Counted from the first letter of the stretch, positions 9,097 to 18,067 are shown. The stretch: DNA of 64,000 nucleotides from Pseudoalteromonas xiamenensis (GCF_042431545.1 NZ_JBHLYX010000016.1); one strand, 5' to 3'. The notes: generated from the sequence alone by a model not told the origin. Numbers and translations: made by a program.

Positions 9097-10511
9097 AGAA
9101 TACCTTCTTTTTGCTGAAAATCTTTGGCCACAATCTGGTACTTTTCCAATCGTCGGTAAATGGCACTTTTGCTCAGCCCAAGGATCGTTGCTGCATTTTC
9201 AGTGTTTCCGTTGGTGTTTGTGAGTGCTAACTTTAAAAGTTGCTGCTCCGCTTCATCAATGGTCATCAAGGGCAATTCTGCATGGGCAGATTTGCAAAGC
9301 GGAGCCGCTGCTGAATTCGGATTTTGGACTTGCGCTATCATGTCAGGCGTAACGTGAATGTCACTCGTTAGAATAACGAGGCGTTCCATTAGTTGGCTTA
9401 ATTCACGCAAATTGCCTGCAAAATTCTGCGCGCTCAAATAGCGTTCGGCATCACTGGAAAGTTGTTTTTTCGGCACGCCATGGGTTTGGCCATGTTTTGC
9501 TAAAAATTGCTTCGCCAGCATAGGAATATCTTCTCTCCGCTCGCGAAGTGCGGGTACTTTAAGAGTGACGGTATTTAGACGGAAAAACAGGTCTTGGCGA
9601 AACACGCCTTGTTTAATAAGCGTTTCAAACGCTTCATTGCTGGCACTGACAATTCGCGGTTTCGCGGTCATCGTATGACTACTGCCTACTTTTTCAAATT
9701 CACCACTTTCCAACACGCGCAATAACTTAGCTTGTTGAGAGATGGGGGTTGCTGCCACTTCATCTAAAAACAGAGTCCCTTCTTTGGCAAGTTCAAAGCG
9801 GCCGATACGCGCTTTATCTGCACCCGTAAATGCCCCTTTTACATGACCAAACATTTCGCTTTCGAATAGAGTTTCCGTGATGGCAGCCATATTTACCGAA
9901 ACAAACGCGCCATGTGATGAACTCTGTTGATGTAAATATTGCGCGAATGAAGATTTGCCCGTACCATTTTCGCCTATCAATAAAACGTTTGCTTGCGTCT
10001 TCGCAACGCGCTCTAATTGCGATAAAAAGGCATGCATGACAGGGGATTGCGTGTTGAGCCATACCTCATCTTGCGCATCTTGAAGTTGCTGTTCCAGTGC
10101 CAAGTTACTTCGTTTTAATTTGGACACTTTGGTTGTATTGTCGATGATTTGGACAAGTCGCTTGTTGTCCCAAGGCTTTTCAATAAAATCGCTCGCACCT
10201 TTATGAAGCGCTTGAACAATAAGTTCAGTATTTGCCCATGCCGTCATCGCAATGGCGGCAATGCATGTACCATTTGATTCATTAAATGCAGCAAGTTTAT
10301 CGAGGAAATAAAGGCCTTCAGCACCTGATGTCGTATCCAATGCGAAATTCATGTCGAGCAGAACGAGATCAACGGACTTTTGCGCAAGCCGCGCTAATCC
10401 AATGGCTGGAGAATCCGCTTCTTCGATTTGATAGCCGTAATTGCTTAACAAGAATCGCGCAGAGAGGCGCACATCCGGTTTGTCATCAATGATTAAAATG
10501 GTTGCAGTCAT
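9093..10511 (-). CDS. Sigma-54-dependent response regulator, NtrC family
   Basis: The activator has three domains. The receiver holds the acidic pocket IIDDKPD and the likely phospho-Asp53 in LLDMNF. The AAA+ domain has Walker A GENGTGKS, the sigma-54-contacting loop GAFTGA, and Walker B GTLFLDEV. A Fis-type helix-turn-helix near NAATILGLSKSAIYRRLEKY forms the C-terminus. I chose ATG at 10511, where the receiver fold begins. An in-frame GTG at 10538 would add nine residues but sits inside a strong hairpin. Neighbours are the exporter permease upstream and the kinase downstream (4-base overlap). GAFTGA implies it acts at a sigma-54 promoter, and one is found before this operon at 14958-14972. 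Confidence 0.93.
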   Translation of the reverse strand: MTATILIIDDKPDVRLSARFLLSNYGYQIEEADSPAIGLARLAQKSVDLVLLDMNFALDTTSGAEGLYFLDKLAAFNESNGTCIAAIAMTAWANTELIVQALHKGASDFIEKPWDNKRLVQIIDNTTKVSKLKRSNLALEQQLQDAQDEVWLNTQSPVMHAFLSQLERVAKTQANVLLIGENGTGKSSFAQYLHQQSSSHGAFVSVNMAAITETLFESEMFGHVKGAFTGADKARIGRFELAKEGTLFLDEVAATPISQQAKLLRVLESGEFEKVGSSHTMTAKPRIVSASNEAFETLIKQGVFRQDLFFRLNTVTLKVPALRERREDIPMLAKQFLAKHGQTHGVPKKQLSSDAERYLSAQNFAGNLRELSQLMERLVILTSDIHVTPDMIAQVQNPNSAAAPLCKSAHAELPLMTIDEAEQQLLKLALTNTNGNTENAATILGLSKSAIYRRLEKYQIVAKDFQQKEGIL

Positions 10512-10522
10512 TGCCGTTGTTT

Positions 10523-10540
10523 GCGTGGCCGAAGCCACGC
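10523..10540 (-). promoter_or_regulatory. Intercistronic UUCG-capped hairpin
   Basis: On the transcript the arms GCGTGGC and GCCACGC pair perfectly around a UUCG tetraloop. It lies between the permease stop codon (10546) and the activator ATG (10511). No U-run follows, so it is more likely a stability or translation element than a terminator. Confidence 0.7.
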
Positions 10541-10545
10541 ACTCC

Positions 10546-12963
10546 TTACTCGTTTCTTAATGCCGAAATAGGATCTGCTTTAATTATTTGTTTTACAGGG
10601 ATCACGCATGCAAGATAGCAAAATCCAAATAAAACGGCTACGGCGACGGTAACTTGGGCAAGTTGAGGTTTGGCGTATAGAGCAAACATATCGTTAAACA
10701 AGCTGTAGCTTCCAATGCTGAGCACGAACGCGACAACGATGCCAGTGAAAAGCGGTTTCAGCGCTTCACGTACTACCATCGCTAAAATGCGCTTTGGTTT
10801 TGCACCCAGAGCCATACGAACACCCAGTTCAAAACGGCGCATCTGAGTACCGTAAGACACGACCCCGAATATCCCCGCGCAAGCCAATCCCAAAGCGAGT
10901 ATGCTGAGACCTGAACTTAATGCCGCCGCCAATTTATGGTGAAACACTAAATCTTCGCTCGCTTGTGTCACGTCAAGGAATTCAAGTACCGTCGAATTGG
11001 CGTTAACTTGATTGACGATATCGATCACTTCTTTACGCGACAATGTTTGTCCCTCTTTAGTGCGGATCATCAGGTTCAATCGCAATGTGGAGTACGGCCA
11101 ATACACGTAGCCGGTAAACTGACTATGCGTAAACGCGTTATAATGGTCATCGACTACACCTACGATCTCAAACAGATTTTCCGTTCTGAAGCCTAATCGT
11201 TTACCAATTACTTCCGTCGTGCCAAACACCTGCATAGCAAGAGCTCTGCTTACGATGATCACCTTGGCTTTATCTACAATTTCGTCAGGGGCGAAATTTC
11301 TGCCTGAAATAACGGCTTGTTTTAGCATAGGAAAGTAATTTTCATCTACGGCGTTGAAGCCGAAAACTCCCTGATGTTGGCCATCTTCGGTGACGAGCGG
11401 ACTTGAGAAGTTGCCTCGACGAATGGGTGAGACAAAGCTTCGCGCGGTTTGTGCTATTTTTGGGTGGTTGTTCAGCGTTTGTTGTACTTCGTTAATGAGT
11501 GCCATTTTCCCATCTTTAGATAAGTCTTCCCCTGCCGTGACAATTTGGGCGCTGTATGTGTTCGTCACATCGACCCCGAGAGGGTGATTAGCTAAGGAAA
11601 GTGCAGAATGTAGTACGGAAGAACTGGCAATTAGCATCACCCCTGTTAAGGCGACTTGTGACGCGATTAAGCCATTGCGAAGTTGTGCTGAAATCTGCTT
11701 CTGAGTGCCTTTACCACTGCCGCTCAAATGCGATTTGAGTTCATGATAGCGAATGGTTTTCTTTGCAAAAAATGCGAGTATCAGCGCCAGCAACAAGGCA
11801 CAAAATAACGCAACAAGCGAGACTTGCCAATTGAGGCCAAGCTCCACGAGTCGATGTACTGATTCCTTTGCAAGTGACTTTGTAAGCTCTAAAAGCCATG
11901 CCGCGACGAGTAATCCCAACGCGCTCGCTGTAACGGTGAGCACAGACGCTTCGAGGAAGATACGTGTAAATAATTGTTTAGGTTTAGCACCAATGCTGGC
12001 ACAAATAGCCAGAGTCTGCTGTTGTTTAATGAGATGAGAAAGATACAAATTGATGATGTTCGCAAGGGCAATAACCAACAAGGTGGTCGCACCAGCAAAA
12101 ACGGCAATGGTGATCCTAGCACTGTCCCCACGAATCGCTTCTTCAAGAGGCGTAAAATGCGCAAGTAATTGGTAACCATCAAAGGTTTTCGCAATGTCAC
12201 TATGGTTTGCCAGCGTTTGCTGCATGACATTTGTGAATTGTGCTTGGGTAGATTGAACGAGACTCGGTGTGTCAATGCGTTGAATAGTGGTTAAACTCTT
12301 CGAGGCATTCGTCCATTTTTGGTCATTTAACACTTGATTGCTCATTGGCAAATAAAGTGCCGCCGGACCATACGGGGCTGAAGGGGCTGGGTCTTCAACT
12401 TTATCCGCCATCACGCCAATGATGCGGTATGCTATTTTGTTGAATTCTAATGTTTGCCCAATGACCGCGGGCGAACCTGCATATTGGCGTTGCCAATACT
12501 CGTAAGACAATACAACTTCAGGCAATGCCTCGGTATACCAAGCTGACGGGCTAAAATCATTTCCTAAATGAAGCGGCAGTCCCAGCAAACTAAAGTATTC
12601 AGACGTTACATACAGGGCTGACTCCACCGGCTGACTTGCATCACTTGTCACTTGGCCTTGCTGCTGTTTAATCATTGCAGCTGATTGATTCGATTCTTTA
12701 GCTTGTTTGTACATGGCCACTTGCGGGGCTTCAAGTTGACCACCAATATTGTTTTTCCCCTCCGACTGCAAATTCTGTTGCAACAAATACAGTTGTTCTG
12801 GCGATTTATATGGCAGTGGCTTGAACAGCACGACTTGGTTTAAGTTAATGGCCGCCAGTAACGCGCCAAGTGTCAGTGCAAGTGTGAGAATCATTGTTAC
12901 GCTAAATGTCGGGTTTTTGCGAAGTCCCGCAATAACCTGTTTTAGGATGGGATAAAAGCTCAT
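10546..12963 (-). CDS. Double FtsX/MacB-type permease (fused)
   Basis: The 805-residue permease carries two MacB_PCD-FtsX halves in tandem (ADOP-like layout). Half one has a first helix near residues 18-40, a periplasmic domain, and three helices around 285-400. Half two begins with a helix near 435-455 and ends with three helices around 690-800. FtsX-type coupling segments are seen in both halves: CASIGAKPKQLF in the first and LGVRMALGAKPKRIL in the second. Its start overlaps the ATPase stop by four bases (ATGA). It is equivalent to the two separate permeases of the facing operon joined into one polypeptide. The substrate is unknown. Confidence 0.92.
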   Translation of the reverse strand: MSFYPILKQVIAGLRKNPTFSVTMILTLALTLGALLAAINLNQVVLFKPLPYKSPEQLYLLQQNLQSEGKNNIGGQLEAPQVAMYKQAKESNQSAAMIKQQQGQVTSDASQPVESALYVTSEYFSLLGLPLHLGNDFSPSAWYTEALPEVVLSYEYWQRQYAGSPAVIGQTLEFNKIAYRIIGVMADKVEDPAPSAPYGPAALYLPMSNQVLNDQKWTNASKSLTTIQRIDTPSLVQSTQAQFTNVMQQTLANHSDIAKTFDGYQLLAHFTPLEEAIRGDSARITIAVFAGATTLLVIALANIINLYLSHLIKQQQTLAICASIGAKPKQLFTRIFLEASVLTVTASALGLLVAAWLLELTKSLAKESVHRLVELGLNWQVSLVALFCALLLALILAFFAKKTIRYHELKSHLSGSGKGTQKQISAQLRNGLIASQVALTGVMLIASSSVLHSALSLANHPLGVDVTNTYSAQIVTAGEDLSKDGKMALINEVQQTLNNHPKIAQTARSFVSPIRRGNFSSPLVTEDGQHQGVFGFNAVDENYFPMLKQAVISGRNFAPDEIVDKAKVIIVSRALAMQVFGTTEVIGKRLGFRTENLFEIVGVVDDHYNAFTHSQFTGYVYWPYSTLRLNLMIRTKEGQTLSRKEVIDIVNQVNANSTVLEFLDVTQASEDLVFHHKLAAALSSGLSILALGLACAGIFGVVSYGTQMRRFELGVRMALGAKPKRILAMVVREALKPLFTGIVVAFVLSIGSYSLFNDMFALYAKPQLAQVTVAVAVLFGFCYLACVIPVKQIIKADPISALRNE

Positions 12964-13673
12964 GATGCTGCCCTTAACGTTGGCTGAGACACGATTTTTC
13001 CATCCAACAAATGATACTGCTTGTTGGCAAAATCGGCGTAACGAGGATCATGCGTAACCATACAAATGGTGGTGCCTTGCATGTTTAACTCGCGCAGTAA
13101 CATCATGACGGCGTCACCATTTTTCGAGTCTAAGTTTCCAGTTGGCTCATCGACAAGTAAGACGGTTGGGGCACCAACTAAGGCACGTGCAATCGCTACT
13201 CGTTGTTGCTGTCCACCTGAAAGTTGATTGGGTTTATGCTGCTGACGATGCGACATTTCAACTTTTTTAAGTGCGTCTTGTACTGCGGATCCAATGTCTG
13301 TTTCTGAAACCGCAGGCTCGCGATAACGTAGAACAAGGGCAACGTTTTCAAATACCGTGAGTTCATCAATTAAATTAAAGGATTGAAAGACAAAGCCAAT
13401 TTTTTGGTTACGAAACTCTGCGCGGCGATTCTCATCCAACTGACTGACTTCTTCACCCTCAATGAAGTAATGCCCTGATGAACTGCTATCGAGAAGGCCT
13501 AAAATGCTCAACAGTGTTGACTTTCCACAGCCTGAAGGGCCAGAAATTGACACGAACTCACCTTGCTCAATTGTGAGGTTGACCCCTTGAAGTGCATGGG
13601 TTTCTAGACTGTCGGTTAAATATACTTTGGTTAAATCCGTTAGTTGAATAGCGGGTTGCGACGTCATATTCAT
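12960..13673 (-). CDS. ABC exporter ATPase, MacB/LolD class
   Basis: The 237-residue ATPase of the second exporter has Walker A GPSGCGKS, Q-loop FVFQSFNL, signature LSGGQQQR, Walker B VLLVDEPTGNLDS and switch His in VTHD. The start ATG at 13673 follows AAAGAGAGA; a second ATG two codons later is equally plausible. It lies 10 bases after the adaptor gene and overlaps the permease gene by four bases, so the three form one translationally coupled unit. Confidence 0.95.
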   Translation of the reverse strand: MNMTSQPAIQLTDLTKVYLTDSLETHALQGVNLTIEQGEFVSISGPSGCGKSTLLSILGLLDSSSSGHYFIEGEEVSQLDENRRAEFRNQKIGFVFQSFNLIDELTVFENVALVLRYREPAVSETDIGSAVQDALKKVEMSHRQQHKPNQLSGGQQQRVAIARALVGAPTVLLVDEPTGNLDSKNGDAVMMLLRELNMQGTTICMVTHDPRYADFANKQYHLLDGKIVSQPTLRAAS

Positions 13674-13683
13674 TCTCTCTTTG

Positions 13684-14922
13684 TTATTTTAATTCGATGT
13701 TGGTTTGTTGATATTGATTGCCGATGTCCGACAAGATGAATTCATCTCCACGTACTGCGCCATTTAACACTTCAATGCGCTGACCGCTTTTTTTACCAAG
13801 CTCAACCCACACAAGTTCAGCACTGTGTTGGTCATCCGACAGCTTATAAAGTGGTATGCGAGAGTTTGCTTTAGCGTTAACGGGGACTGGCAGAGTCAAT
13901 ACGTTCGCAACCCTGCCTAACTCTATCACAGCCGAAACGTTAAGTGCAGGACGTGCATTACTGGGTAAATCTCCAGTCAGTTCAAGTTCGACCTCAACGT
14001 GGCCGTCTTGTACGACTGGGTCGATACGCACTACGTTTGCATGAGCGGAACCTCCTCGTGTATCAACCATTGCCGAATGGCCAATAGCGAGATTCTGGAG
14101 TTCTTGTTGCGGCACTTTGATTAATGCGATTAACGAGTCGGTGTTGCCAACAAGCGCAATTTGACTGCCTATGCTTAAGCTTTGTCCTAGCTCAATGGGT
14201 AAAGCTTGTAACACTCCATCAATACCCGCGGTGACGTTCAAACGTGCTTGCTGATTGAGCGCGAGCGAGAGCAGGCTTTGTTTCTCTTCTAGTTTTTGTG
14301 ATTCGATCTGATGTTTCTGTTCAAATAACGCTTGGCCTTTTTTATCTCTTTTACGTAGGTGTGATAGTCGTGCTTCCAGTTTTGCAACGTTAGCTTCGCT
14401 ATTTAATAAATCTAAGCTTGAGACGACTCCGTCTTTTGCCAAGTTTTTTTCTGCGTTTAAACGTGTTTTCGCAACGTTCAAATCTAAAGTGACTTCCTGA
14501 ATATCTTGTTGAACGCTAAGCTGCTCTTTTTCAAAGTTTAGTTGGAACTCCGCAATCACCGCTTTTTGTGCATTCACCGCCATTTGGGCTGTTGTTACAT
14601 TTTGGTCTATTTCGGGGTTACTCAACCGTACGATGACGGAGTTTGAGTTGACGAGGGCACCTGGTTTTAAACGTATTTCTTCAACCACCGCTGAAAAAGG
14701 TGCAGTTAGAAAGCGTTGAGCTTTAGACTGCAAGACTCCAAAACCAGAGGCTTGGAGAGACAAATCCCCTTGAGTGACAGACGCCAGCCAGAGTTTTTCT
14801 TTTGAAATTTGTGTGGTTGCTTGGCCCGTCAATAGCCACAGCGCAGCAACTGCAGTAATCGTAATGAGGGGCCATTTCAACCATGTTCTAGAAGTTGAAG
14901 GGCGTGTACGTAGTTTGTCCAT
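13684..14922 (-). CDS. HlyD/MacA-type periplasmic adaptor, first gene of the sigma-54 exporter operon
   Basis: The 412-residue membrane-fusion protein has a cytoplasmic tail, one anchor (about residues 19-32), a lipoyl half (LQASGFGVLQSKAQRFLTAP), a long coiled-coil hairpin (about 120-215), the return lipoyl half (AGIDGVLQALPIELGQSLSIG), a beta-barrel and a C-terminal domain. GGAGC seven bases before the ATG supports the start. The operon order is adaptor, ATPase, double permease, sigma-54 activator, kinase, with gaps of about 35 bases or less. The coiled coil is as long as in the facing operon, so the two systems may use similar outer-membrane channels, but no TolC-like gene is present here. 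Confidence 0.9.
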   Translation of the reverse strand: MDKLRTRPSTSRTWLKWPLITITAVAALWLLTGQATTQISKEKLWLASVTQGDLSLQASGFGVLQSKAQRFLTAPFSAVVEEIRLKPGALVNSNSVIVRLSNPEIDQNVTTAQMAVNAQKAVIAEFQLNFEKEQLSVQQDIQEVTLDLNVAKTRLNAEKNLAKDGVVSSLDLLNSEANVAKLEARLSHLRKRDKKGQALFEQKHQIESQKLEEKQSLLSLALNQQARLNVTAGIDGVLQALPIELGQSLSIGSQIALVGNTDSLIALIKVPQQELQNLAIGHSAMVDTRGGSAHANVVRIDPVVQDGHVEVELELTGDLPSNARPALNVSAVIELGRVANVLTLPVPVNAKANSRIPLYKLSDDQHSAELVWVELGKKSGQRIEVLNGAVRGDEFILSDIGNQYQQTNIELK

Positions 14923-14957
14923 TGTAAAGCTCCATGTTTGCCGTTATGTTGACTGGA

Positions 14958-14972
14958 GCAACTGAAATGCCA
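14958..14972 (-). promoter_or_regulatory. Sigma-54 (-24/-12) promoter of the exporter/two-component operon
   Basis: Read on the minus strand this is TGGCATTTCAGTTGC. It has the invariant GG and GC separated by exactly ten bases, and matches TGGCAY-N5-TTGC. It predicts a transcription start about 12 bases further, near 14946, which leaves a leader of about 24 bases with GGAGC before the ATG at 14922. The operon encodes its own GAFTGA-type sigma-54 activator, which makes the match much more believable. Confidence 0.82.
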
Positions 14973-15036
14973 AATTTAAAGTTGCTTTAAAACAGTGTGT
15001 TATATCTATTTCTTTAGACTGCGTATGGAAAATTAT

Positions 15037-15077
15037 CGAAAATGGGAAATCGGTTTTTTGCGAAAATGGGAATTTTC
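15037..15077. promoter_or_regulatory. Candidate upstream activator sites (two CGAAAATGGGAA repeats)
   Basis: CGAAAATGGGAA occurs at 15037-15048 and again at 15061-15072, 24 bases apart start to start. The second copy is also an inverted repeat (GAAAAT, GGGA, ATTTTC). They lie about 65-105 bases upstream of the -24 element, a normal enhancer distance for NtrC-family activators. Confidence 0.6.
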
Positions 15078-15193
15078 AACTGAATGATGCTTAACTAAGC
15101 ACGTTGAGTTTATGACTGTGAATAGGCCCAATTAATTGCTAAACTCACCGCATCAAAGAGCAAAATTCTATAATAAAAATAAGGATATAGCAG

Positions 15194-15916
15194 ATGTTTT
15201 TTACTATGCTCGCGGCGCTAACCCTCAGCGTAACATCCCATCCAGACTCGTTGGTGGATGCAGCTCGACATCGGACTGTCCCCATCGAAATTCAACTTCC
15301 GGAAAAGCAAGAGCGTTGTTCGTTGCAACAACGGTGTAAAGTCGCTTTCATTAGTTCTGGTTATGGTATACCGCATGACAAGTACCAGTTTATGGTGCGC
15401 ACGTTGACTCAGCATGGCTTTATGACGGTGTCGATAGCCCACGAACTTGAGCAAGACCCTGATTTATCGCGTGTACCTCCGTTTTTTGCAACACGCGCTG
15501 AAAATTGGCAACGGGGTGCACAGACGCTCGCTTTTGTGCGCGATACATTAAGCCCCTCTTTTGAGGCATATGATTTTGATCATTTGTGGTTGCTTGGTCA
15601 CTCGAATGGTGGTGACATTTCGGCGTGGTACGCCAATGCAACGCCAACGTTTGTTGAAGCGGTGGTGACCATTGATAGCCGTCGTGTTTTGCTACCGAGG
15701 AACAAAGACATTCGTGTTTTGTCTATTCGCGGAAGCGATTTTCCGGCGGATGATAACGTGCTTTACACGGACAGCGAACGTTTAAGTTATCCCGTGTGTG
15801 TTATGCAAATTCCAAATGCTCGTCATAATGACATGTCGGATTTTGGTCCTGAATGGTTAACAAACAAAATGACGAGTGCAATCACGTCGTTTCTTGAAAA
15901 TCAATCCTGCAAATAG
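15194..15916 (+). CDS. Secreted alpha/beta hydrolase
   Basis: The 240-residue exported hydrolase has a short signal peptide (about residues 1-16) and then an alpha/beta-hydrolase core. The nucleophile elbow is GHSNGG with Ser137. Candidate acids are Asp161 and Asp182, and His211 in NARHNDMSDF is the probable catalytic His. The strand-turn AFISSGYG (about 51-58) would form the oxyanion region. AAGGA sits 9-10 bases before the ATG. Four Cys residues may form disulfides. I cannot tell an esterase from another hydrolase. It is transcribed away from the sigma-54 operon, so their upstream regions face each other. Confidence 0.75.
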   Translation: MFFTMLAALTLSVTSHPDSLVDAARHRTVPIEIQLPEKQERCSLQQRCKVAFISSGYGIPHDKYQFMVRTLTQHGFMTVSIAHELEQDPDLSRVPPFFATRAENWQRGAQTLAFVRDTLSPSFEAYDFDHLWLLGHSNGGDISAWYANATPTFVEAVVTIDSRRVLLPRNKDIRVLSIRGSDFPADDNVLYTDSERLSYPVCVMQIPNARHNDMSDFGPEWLTNKMTSAITSFLENQSCK

Positions 15917-15943
15917 GGGCTGGTGGCGCAATTGTTGTTACAA

Positions 15944-15971
15944 AAGAAGTGTGAATGTCACCGCACTTCTT
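15944..15971. terminator. Hairpin after the hydrolase gene
   Basis: AAGAAGTG and CACTTCTT pair around a 12-base loop between the hydrolase stop and the convergent rep remnant. There is no clean T-run, so it is only a candidate terminator. Confidence 0.45.
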
Positions 15972-15980
15972 CCCCATTAA

Positions 15981-16739
15981 TCATTTCAAAATATAACCCT
16001 CTGGGCTAAAGTGCTTAAAGACAAATTGAGCAACGCTTTTGCTTGTATGCCTAATTTCACTTTCTGGTATCGGGTGTTCAAACTTTTGGATGTTGTAACC
16101 GTTTGCGCGAGTTAAAACAGCCTCAAACCAACGCTCATAGTCAGGCCATCCCTGACGAATGGAATGATACGCCCATTTTCTCAAGTCTTCGAACAGGTTG
16201 CAGTTACGGCCTAACCCGTAATCAGGCAGCCGCTGACGGCCACCGTAAGCGCTTAAATCCAGATAATCGGCTAATCAATCGAGGTCATACAGGTTTTGCT
16301 CCCACGTAGACACCTGCCAATGCGGGTGTAGCGGGTTTTTGCAGATAAGCCCTGCATAACCAATGTCCGCACCGAGCTTTTCTCTTAGCGCGTTTTCTAC
16401 GGCCGCGGCGTAACGCAAAGGCACACTGCGCCCGTGTGGTGCCGTTCGGATCGATACCTCAAGGCCATAAATCAAATGCGCGTGGCCGTTCTCTCGATTG
16501 GTGGCAACAATATTGGGGGCGGGTGCGCCTAAGTCATACCACCCTAAAGCCGCATCAGGCGAATCTACATCGAAGATCAGCCAGTATTTATGGGTTGGAC
16601 CATTAGCTTGTATGTAACGGGATTTGAGGGCGTTCTGGGCGCGTGCAATGGCAAGGCCAGTCGCAAACTCGTCTGTATGGTACGGTTTTTTGGGTAAACG
16701 CTGTTCAAACAGTGCAAGCTGTACTGCGTTGTTACTCAA
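15981..16739 (-). pseudogene. ColE2-type plasmid replication initiator, N-terminal part with premature stop
   Basis: This is a plasmid Rep protein (Replicase domain plus PriCT-like domain; the primase-like initiators of ColE2-type plasmids). The frame from TTG at 16739 encodes 154 residues (KYWLIFDVDSPDAALGW, NRENGHAHLIYGLE) and then meets one TGA at 16275-16277. Past that stop the same frame stays open to 15981 and keeps matching the family (LADYLDLSAYGG, DYGLGRNCNLFEDLRKWAY, then a PriCT-like SVAQFVFKHFSPEGY). A single nonsense mutation therefore splits the gene. The C-terminal helix-turn-helix is missing because the frame ends soon after the PriCT motif, which probably marks a rearrangement junction near 15985. 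Confidence 0.82.
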
Positions 16740-17021
16740 AATCCACCGCGCTTATGGCGGTTTTGTCTTGTGAAGTGTGATCCATGTGTTATTAATTCTC
16801 TCTGAGAAATATTCTCGAACCCTGATTACTCAAGCCTCCCGCCAAATGACACGCTTATACCCAGCAAAATACACACTTATACACCGTTTCTGTGGATTAT
16901 TTAACGAAGATCTAAAAACGACTTAGAACTCGCTTTGGGAGCCAACAAGCGCAGCGCGTTAGCCAATAAAAGGGCGTGATTCTTGCTTATAAATCTGGGT
17001 TAAAACGAAAGGAGCTCTCTT
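16740..17021. other. Leader of the rep remnant and intergenic region
   Basis: 282 bases without a gene. Next to rep is a short hairpin (CCGC, GCTTAT, GCGG then TTTT on the plus strand). It could be a leftover of the rep leader or antisense-RNA control region typical of ColE2 plasmids. A ribosome-binding site (AAAGGAG) for the next gene lies at the right end. Nothing else is evident. Confidence 0.35.
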
Positions 17022-17426
17022 ATGAATATATCAAATACCCAAGCTATTTATGGTAACTATAAAGCTATCGAAGTAGTGAAAAAGCAAGATGTTACCAACC
17101 AAAAATCACTTTCTTTAGACTCTGAAAATAAGGAATCGAATACCAATGGCCTTGATATGCGGAACGTGTCTCAAGAAGACATAAGAACGTTAGCGAAAGT
17201 CACTGGAGACGATCGTGTATGGCAATATATCCCTTTTGAAGAGTTTGAATTTAAAGGTGACACCCTTGTCGGTGTAGAAAATAAAGATTATTTGGGCGCT
17301 TTAGAACGTAGAATTGAGTACAACCGTAGTATCGGCCATCCAACCAAAGGCTATGAAGAAACCTTAGCAGCCCTCAAAAGTTATCAGGGCTATATTTTAC
17401 CTAAGAAAATCAATGTGACCGCTTAA
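17022..17426 (+). CDS. Hypothetical cytoplasmic protein
   Basis: I do not recognise this 134-residue protein. It has no signal peptide or membrane segment. An Asn/Ser/Lys-rich N-terminal stretch (about residues 1-50) looks disordered. A compact C-terminal part (NVSQEDIRTLAKVTGDDRVW, later GYEETLAALKSYQGYILPKK) looks alpha/beta. A strong AAAGGAG precedes the ATG and a hairpin follows the stop, so it is probably a real monocistronic gene. Its first residues (MNISN) resemble those of the 122-residue protein at 18785-19153 (MQISNN). It lies inside the plasmid-remnant region. Confidence 0.6.
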   Translation: MNISNTQAIYGNYKAIEVVKKQDVTNQKSLSLDSENKESNTNGLDMRNVSQEDIRTLAKVTGDDRVWQYIPFEEFEFKGDTLVGVENKDYLGALERRIEYNRSIGHPTKGYEETLAALKSYQGYILPKKINVTA

Positions 17427-17430
17427 ACGC

Positions 17431-17457
17431 AAAATGCTTTTGGCTGGAGCATTTTAT
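17431..17457 (+). terminator. Hairpin terminator
   Basis: AAAATGCT and AGCATTTT pair around a nine-base loop just after the 17022-17426 gene, between convergent genes. Confidence 0.65.
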
Positions 17458-17464
17458 CTAATCG

Positions 17465-18067
17465 TTACAAGATGCTGACAGAGTCACTCCAGTAACCAAA
17501 AGGAGAGGCGATTGAGTTCGAAGAAACTGAGAAATACCCACCCTCAGAACCGTAAAAGTCAAAATAATACAACCAACCCGTAACTGTTTCACCGACTCGG
17601 CACGCATGAACATCAACACCCAAAGTACCACAAAGCCTTACTGTCTCAGATGGCGATTTGTTTTGACCTTCAAAGCTAGCCTGATTGATATTTCCATAAC
17701 CATATTGGAGTACAGCAACCCGGATTTGGTTGCCACCATGATCATTAGCAGTACTAGACTGATCTTTAGAAAGGTATTCAAAACCACCTGATTTGCTTGA
17801 ACCTACACCAAACACCTCAAAGTACTGAATCCCTTTTGCGGCAGCCATCGTGGTGAACTCCGGTTTTTCTGCTTTTAGAGCCTCTGATTTATAACCATTG
17901 CTAAATGAATTTATCACTGACAAATCTAAAGGGTAATTCATAGAGAAGGAGTCATGCTGACTTCTATCGATTACTTTCTTTACCACCCCAGCTTCAACAT
18001 CCGCCGCTAATGCAGAACCAGAAGAAACAATCATAGCCATTGATAAAATTACACTTTTCATTTTCAT
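17465..18067 (-). CDS. Exported protein, function unknown
   Basis: The 200-residue protein has a clear signal peptide (MKMKSVILSMAMIVSSGSALA, cleavage near residue 21). The mature part is rich in Ser, Gly and aromatic residues. It has one Cys pair (in RLCGTLGVDVHACRVG), and the alternating pattern suggests a beta-sandwich. AAAAGGA precedes the ATG at a normal distance. No family is recognised. It lies in the plasmid-remnant zone with two other orphan genes on the same strand, and may be cargo of the lost plasmid. Confidence 0.6.
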   Translation of the reverse strand: MKMKSVILSMAMIVSSGSALAADVEAGVVKKVIDRSQHDSFSMNYPLDLSVINSFSNGYKSEALKAEKPEFTTMAAAKGIQYFEVFGVGSSKSGGFEYLSKDQSSTANDHGGNQIRVAVLQYGYGNINQASFEGQNKSPSETVRLCGTLGVDVHACRVGETVTGWLYYFDFYGSEGGYFSVSSNSIASPFGYWSDSVSIL

